Source of the DNA: Citricoccus sp. WCRC_4
GTDB lineage: Bacteria; Actinomycetota; Actinomycetes; Actinomycetales; Micrococcaceae
Direction: 5' to 3'
DNA: 6,612 nt
Assembly (NCBI GenBank): GCA_026645375.1
Contig: JAPFFX010000003.1
Location: forward strand, 1 to 6,612
The notes under the pieces were generated by a model, which was given only the letters and a program-made list of their open reading frames with translations, was not told the origin of the DNA and searched no databases. Shown in pieces: positions 4,899 to 6,612 of the stretch (position 1 is the stretch's first letter; every line of letters starts with the position of its first letter). Position numbers and translations under genes: made by a program.

Positions 4899-6233
4899 AT
4901 GAAACCCCGGCAGATGGTGCTGGGGACGGGACTGGGCAACAACTTCGGCGTCCACCCCGGCGCCTGGCGGATGCCGCACGTGGACCCCGGGTCCTACACG
5001 AACATCGATGTCACGGTGGAGCAGGCGCGCACCGCGGAACGAGGTGGACTGCAGTTCATCTTCCTGGCCGACCGCCTCTTCCTGCACGGAGACCTGGCCA
5101 CGACCCCACCGCTGTTCGCCATGGACCCGATCATCACCCTGTCGGCGGTGGCCCAGGCAACAGAACGGATCGGGCTGATCGGCACGGCCTCCACCTCCTT
5201 CACCGAGCCGTACCTGCTGGCCCGTCAGCTCAAAGCCCTCGACGTCATCAGCCACGGTCGGGCCGGATGGAATGCCGTCCCCAGCTACGAGCCCGACGCC
5301 TTCGCGAACTTCGGTAAGGCGCTGCCGCCCCGGGAGAAGAAGTACGAGCGTCTTCACGAAGTGATGCAGGTCGTCCACGCGCTGTGGGGCAGCTGGGAGC
5401 ACGAGGCAGGCCAGCCCGACCAAGCCGGCAAGTTCGCCGACCCTGAGCACATCCGGCCGGTCAACCTGCAGGGCACGCACGTCGGCGCGCGCGGCCCGCT
5501 GCCCGTCCCGCCCTCCGAGCAGGGTCAGCCGGTCATCGTCCAGCCCGCCAGCAGCGGCTACGGCCTGCAAGCGGCCGGCATGTACGCCAACGTCGTCATC
5601 GGCATGCCCTCGACCATCGCAGACGGCCACGCCCAACGCGACACCGTGCGTCAGGCGGCGGAAAGGGCAGGCCGGGACCCGGAGGAGATCAAGTTCATCG
5701 CGTTCACCGGCTACGAGCTCGGTGACACGGTGCGCGAAGCGTTGGACGGTCGTCGCGCGCTGGACGACCGGATCGACCTCCGCGGGCCGCTGGCACGACT
5801 GAGCGCCCTCCTCGGCCTGCGTCAGGAGTTCACCGACCCTGATGAACCCCTGAGCCCAGCGATGCTGGCCTCTGCTCGTGCTTATCCAGGGAACGCTCGT
5901 TCCGCACAGGCCCTCCAGCTGGCCCAAGAAGGATGGTCGCCCCGCGACATCCTCGCCCACGGAGTGCTCGACCCCTACCCCTCCGTGGTGGGCACCGCCG
6001 AACAGGCCGCCGACCACCTGCAGGAATGGTTCGAAGCCGAGGCCGCCGACGGCTTCCTCCTCAACTTTGACAATTACCACGACGGGATCGACGACTTCGT
6101 CGACCGGGTCGTCCCGGTCCTGCGCGCACGCGGGCTCTTCCCCGACGGCTACGAGGGAAAAACCCTGCGCGATCACCTGGGGCTGCCTGCCCAGTACGGC
6201 CTCGATCCCCGCATCACGGCCAGCCCCGCCTGA
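4899..6233 (+). CDS. FMNH2-dependent monooxygenase, luciferase-like (NtaA/SnaA/DszA type)
   Basis: The 444-residue protein matches the usual length of this class C flavin monooxygenase family. Motifs in order: MVLGTGLGNNFG near the start, FIFLADRLF (53-61), ATERIGLIGTAST (87-99), EPYLLARQ (103-110), GRAGWNAVPS (120-129), ANFG (136-139), YERLHEV (149-155), HVGARGPLPVP (194-204) and QGQPVIVQPASSGYG (208-222). These make up the TIM-barrel FMN-binding core. Relatives oxidise nitrilotriacetate, dibenzothiophene sulfone, pristinamycin precursor or alkanesulfonate-like substrates using FMNH2 from a separate reductase and O2. The flavin reductase encoded directly upstream is the obvious partner. The substrate cannot be named. 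The reading frame is intact, with no missing core motif. A related gene begins 97 nt downstream. Confidence 0.92.
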   Translation: MKPRQMVLGTGLGNNFGVHPGAWRMPHVDPGSYTNIDVTVEQARTAERGGLQFIFLADRLFLHGDLATTPPLFAMDPIITLSAVAQATERIGLIGTASTSFTEPYLLARQLKALDVISHGRAGWNAVPSYEPDAFANFGKALPPREKKYERLHEVMQVVHALWGSWEHEAGQPDQAGKFADPEHIRPVNLQGTHVGARGPLPVPPSEQGQPVIVQPASSGYGLQAAGMYANVVIGMPSTIADGHAQRDTVRQAAERAGRDPEEIKFIAFTGYELGDTVREALDGRRALDDRIDLRGPLARLSALLGLRQEFTDPDEPLSPAMLASARAYPGNARSAQALQLAQEGWSPRDILAHGVLDPYPSVVGTAEQAADHLQEWFEAEAADGFLLNFDNYHDGIDDFVDRVVPVLRARGLFPDGYEGKTLRDHLGLPAQYGLDPRITASPA

Positions 6234-6272
6234 GGTAGCGCGACGGACCCGCCTGCCCGGGCTCGCCCACCA

Positions 6273-6329
6273 GGCAATCCGGATCCCTATGCCCACATTC
6301 ACACCATCCAGCACGAAGGAAAGTCCGCC
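6273..6329 (+). pseudogene. possible scrap of a second flavin reductase C-terminus
   Basis: Bases 6301-6323 match 4837-4859, the last codons of the flavin reductase gene, at 21 of 23 positions and in the same codon phase. In that frame the scrap reads PYAHIHTIQHEGKSA, against YFDRRVDTLQHERKQA at the real C-terminus. The frame runs on into the second monooxygenase start region without a stop. The AAGGA in this scrap (6316-6320) now serves as the ribosome binding site of the next gene. It may be a relic of a duplicated reductase-monooxygenase pair; the upstream part is too diverged to prove it. Confidence 0.4.
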
Positions 6330-6330
6330 A

Positions 6331-6612
6331 ATGCCCCGGACACAGATGCACCTGGCGACGATTGTCTCCAACGGCCTGGGCGCCAGTCCGTACGCGTGGC
6401 TGCAGCCCCAGGTCGACCCGGCCGACTACGCCAACATCCACGCCCTGGTGCGCTACGCCCAGGCCGCTGAACGCGGCAAACTGGACTTCATCTTCCTCGG
6501 CGACTTCCTCGCCCAATCCCAGCGCACCGAAGCGCATGCGCCGGGCCAGACCCTCGAGCCGACCGTGGTGGCCACCGCCATCACGCTGGCCACTAAGCGG
6601 ATCGGTGTGGTC
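6331..6612 (+). CDS. second FMNH2-dependent luciferase-like monooxygenase (3' end outside window)
   Basis: The first 94 codons are open to the window edge. The protein starts MPRTQMHLATIVSNGLG, has AERGKLDFIFLGDFL (46-60) and ends in TLATKRIGVV. It aligns to the first monooxygenase from residue 1 with no gaps, and 38 of 94 residues are identical by hand count, so the two are old paralogues rather than a recent copy. The same NtaA/SnaA/DszA family role applies: substrate oxidation with FMNH2 and O2. The ATG has AAGGA (6316-6320) 10 nt upstream. Position 59 is Phe instead of Arg, and the segment 61-76 differs strongly. That region commonly lines the active-site entrance in this family, so a different substrate is likely. 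Whether the rest of the gene is intact cannot be seen. Confidence 0.88.
   Translation, partial: MPRTQMHLATIVSNGLGASPYAWLQPQVDPADYANIHALVRYAQAAERGKLDFIFLGDFLAQSQRTEAHAPGQTLEPTVVATAITLATKRIGVV

Noticed and set aside
3939..6371. A very long open frame (about 810 codons) on the minus strand
   Set aside because: It lies opposite the flavin reductase and the first monooxygenase, both of which carry clear family motifs. Its translation has no recognisable domain and is the usual antisense shadow of GC-rich codons.
1..6612. CRISPR arrays, tRNA or rRNA genes, toxin-antitoxin or other defence genes
   Set aside because: No regularly spaced repeats, no cloverleaf-like sequence and no matching protein motifs were seen on either strand.

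Overview
The window comes from a high-GC Gram-positive bacterium, most likely an actinomycete. The evidence is very strong G/C preference at third codon positions, a MoeZ-type rhodanese-fused sulfurtransferase, and the gene families present. Genus cannot be read from this sequence alone; a Micrococcales-like host is only a guess.

Layout from left to right. (1) 1-557, plus strand: the 3' end of a moeZ-like gene, probably core chromosome. (2) 558-788: a spacer rich in inverted repeats of the motif YGTCTCGYA, probably the binding region of the next gene. (3) 789-1379, plus: an intact small serine recombinase (resolvase/invertase). (4) 1384-1602, minus: the C-terminal 72 codons of a different serine recombinase, a remnant too short to have an obvious start. 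It is fused in frame to the stop codon of the next gene. (5) 1603-2595 and 2690-3436, both minus: a quinone-oxidoreductase-type dehydrogenase and an F420-dependent-NADP-reductase-like Rossmann protein, probably one transcript. (6) 3547-4137, plus: a TetR-family repressor, divergent from (5). (7) 4371-4868, 4899-6233 and 6331-6612 (runs off the window), all plus: an FMN reductase and two related bacterial-luciferase-like, FMNH2-dependent monooxygenases of the NtaA/SnaA/DszA type.

The genes appear to form one regulated oxidative cassette next to recombination genes. The flavin reductase would make FMNH2 for the two monooxygenases, and the divergent pair adds two more nicotinamide-linked redox enzymes. 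The region between the divergent genes holds a large imperfect dyad (3472-3531). It contains two 13-bp operator-like palindromes, GGAGATAGTCTCC and GGAGACAGTCTCC, each lying between possible -35 and -10 elements. A degenerate copy of the same arrangement sits upstream of the flavin reductase (4306-4341). This suggests the TetR protein controls itself, the divergent reductases and the monooxygenase operon. The substrate is unknown; families of this type attack chelators, organosulfur compounds and other xenobiotics. The cassette, with its serine recombinase, recombinase remnant and looser codon bias than moeZ, looks like an acquired block.
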